Source of the DNA: Candidatus Thorarchaeota archaeon
GTDB lineage: Archaea; Asgardarchaeota; Thorarchaeia; Thorarchaeales; Thorarchaeaceae
Reading direction: 5' to 3'
NCBI GenBank assembly: GCA_016841005.1
Contig: JAEORG010000088.1
Location: 1 to 6,076 of the forward strand
DNA: 6,076 nucleotides
A program made the translations under genes and the position numbers. Under the pieces are notes generated by a model. The model was not told the DNA's origin. It was given only the letters and a program-made list of their open reading frames with translations, and ran no database searches. Shown piece after piece: positions 5,485 to 6,076 of this stretch; positions within the stretch are counted from its first letter, which is position 1, and every line of letters begins with the position of its first letter.

Positions 5485-5490
5485 ATATAA
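5485..5490 (-). promoter_or_regulatory. TATA-like box before the GNAT gene
   Basis: TTATAT on the minus strand, inside CGTATTATATTC, is centred about 26 bases before the ATG at 5462. This is typical spacing for a leaderless archaeal message and suggests that the GNAT gene has a promoter separate from the gene upstream. Confidence 0.4.
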
Positions 5491-5513
5491 TACGATAGTT
5501 GTGCGCCAATTTC

Positions 5514-5530
5514 AATTCCGTATCGGAATT
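5514..5530. repeat. Inverted repeat, 7-bp arms with 3-bp spacer
   Basis: AATTCCG, spacer TAT, CGGAATT: a perfect dyad in the 93-base gap between the two minus-strand genes. It lies 24 bases upstream of the GNAT TATA-like box and 26 bases past the stop of the other gene. It could be an operator for a dimeric regulator, or a hairpin at the end of the upstream transcript. No clean T-run follows it on the minus strand (the next bases are GAAATTGG), so a regulator site is slightly more likely than a terminator. Confidence 0.4.
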
Positions 5531-5555
5531 CAATCCTTTTGCTCTTTACTCACTT

Positions 5556-6076
5556 TTACTTCACAAACCAAGGCTTTGATGTAATTCCATCCTGGACTAA
5601 GTTGTGTCCAGCACCAAGTAGTTGGAGTTGGTGAGCAAGTCCTTCAGAAATGTGATTCAACTGAGTATTCTTTGATGGTTTCTCTCTCTCAACTATCTTT
5701 GGTGGAAAACCCGCTCTCTCTAGACCTACGACAACATCATGAAGACGAACTGTATTCCATGCAAACGGAACATATCCGAGTTCCTCCAAAATTCGTCTTC
5801 CATAAAAGGTAAACCAAAATACACGCGCATCAGCTTTGCCCCTAACAACTTCGACCGTTATATCTTCCATTTCTCTTCTCCGAGCTTCTATTACTTTCTT
5901 TACAAGTCCTGCAGCTCTGGTCATCGCTAATTCATCAATGTCTAAGAAATGGGTTGACCCATCGTTCTCCACTTGAGTTTCAAGTAGTCGGATTGCATTA
6001 TCATAAATGATATCCTTCGATTCTTCAAACGATTTCGATTGAGTCACACCTTTCAACAGATCTAGTGGTTTTCCAT
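5556..6076 (-). CDS. Unrecognised protein, 5' end outside the window
   Basis: The visible C-terminal part is about 172 residues and matches no family I know. A TTG at 6056 could serve as a start, but the frame stays open beyond it to the window edge, adding G-K-P-L-D-L, and no ATG or Shine-Dalgarno supports the TTG. The true start therefore probably lies further upstream. Visible features are a helical N-terminal part (residues 8-30, counting from the TTG), a charged helix AAGLVKKVIEARRREMED (48-65), an aromatic-rich stretch RVFWFTFYGRRILEELGYVP (78-97) and LHDVVVGLERAGFPPKIVE (105-123), which could be helix-turn-strand. The tail carries LAHQLQLLGAG (140-150) and ends TSKPWFVK. No membrane segment or signal peptide is seen. 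The protein is probably soluble, with mixed alpha/beta content. The GNAT gene follows on the same strand after 93 bases. Confidence 0.75.
   Translation of the reverse strand, partial: GKPLDLLKGVTQSKSFEESKDIIYDNAIRLLETQVENDGSTHFLDIDELAMTRAAGLVKKVIEARRREMEDITVEVVRGKADARVFWFTFYGRRILEELGYVPFAWNTVRLHDVVVGLERAGFPPKIVEREKPSKNTQLNHISEGLAHQLQLLGAGHNLVQDGITSKPWFVK

Noticed and set aside
5739..5930. Short open frame antisense to the right-edge gene
   Set aside because: It lies fully within the longer minus-strand frame, is rich in Ser, Phe and Tyr as antisense frames often are, and has no ribosome binding site.
1..6076. CRISPR array, insertion sequence, tRNA or rRNA
   Set aside because: No regularly spaced repeats, transposase frame, terminal repeats, T-loop GGTTCGAATCC-like motif or rRNA segment was seen on either strand.

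Overview
The window is AT-rich and holds seven protein-coding genes of some length. Two of them run off the window ends and one has a very short candidate ORF in front of it. It also holds a roughly 290-nt stretch that looks like a structured RNA. The organism is most probably an archaeon. Several starts lack a Shine-Dalgarno sequence and have A/T boxes about 25 to 35 bases upstream, which fits leaderless or short-leader archaeal transcripts. Other genes have clear purine-rich ribosome binding sites. The genes mix bacterial-like enzyme families with several membrane proteins I cannot place. An Asgard (for example Thorarchaeota-like) lineage is a guess from gene style only; no marker gene is present to prove it.

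Layout. Bases 1-152 (minus) hold the first 50 codons of a small protein that looks like a bacterial PH-like domain, read divergently from a creatininase-family metal-dependent amidohydrolase (253-1017, plus). Next come three unrecognised membrane proteins: a three-helix protein with an external beta-rich domain (1080-1853, plus), a polytopic protein of about eight helices (1881-2891, minus), and a small protein with an acidic, proline-rich tail and a two-helix hairpin (3085-3432, plus). The last is overlapped at ATGA by a possible 23-codon upstream ORF with a TTG start.

Bases 3433-3852 contain no convincing protein gene. They carry an A/T promoter box at 3471-3480, a GC-richer segment dense in long complementary stretches (including a 12-bp long-range helix and a three-part pseudoknot), and a T-rich stop signal at about 3784-3790. 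This is the most unusual part of the window. It does not show the hallmarks of RNase P, SRP, tRNA or rRNA that I looked for. It is either a free-standing noncoding RNA or the leader of the next gene.

Bases 3853-4434 (plus) encode a highly recognisable DUF4256 protein, a family otherwise typical of bacteria and so a likely transfer. Convergent to it is a tandem GNAT acetyltransferase (4512-5462, minus). Upstream of that on the same strand lies the 3' part of an unrecognised protein (5556 to beyond 6076), whose frame stays open to the window edge.

I see no pathway joining the genes. Strand changes and separate promoter-like boxes suggest mostly single-gene transcription units rather than one operon. 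I see no mobile element, CRISPR array, tRNA or rRNA.
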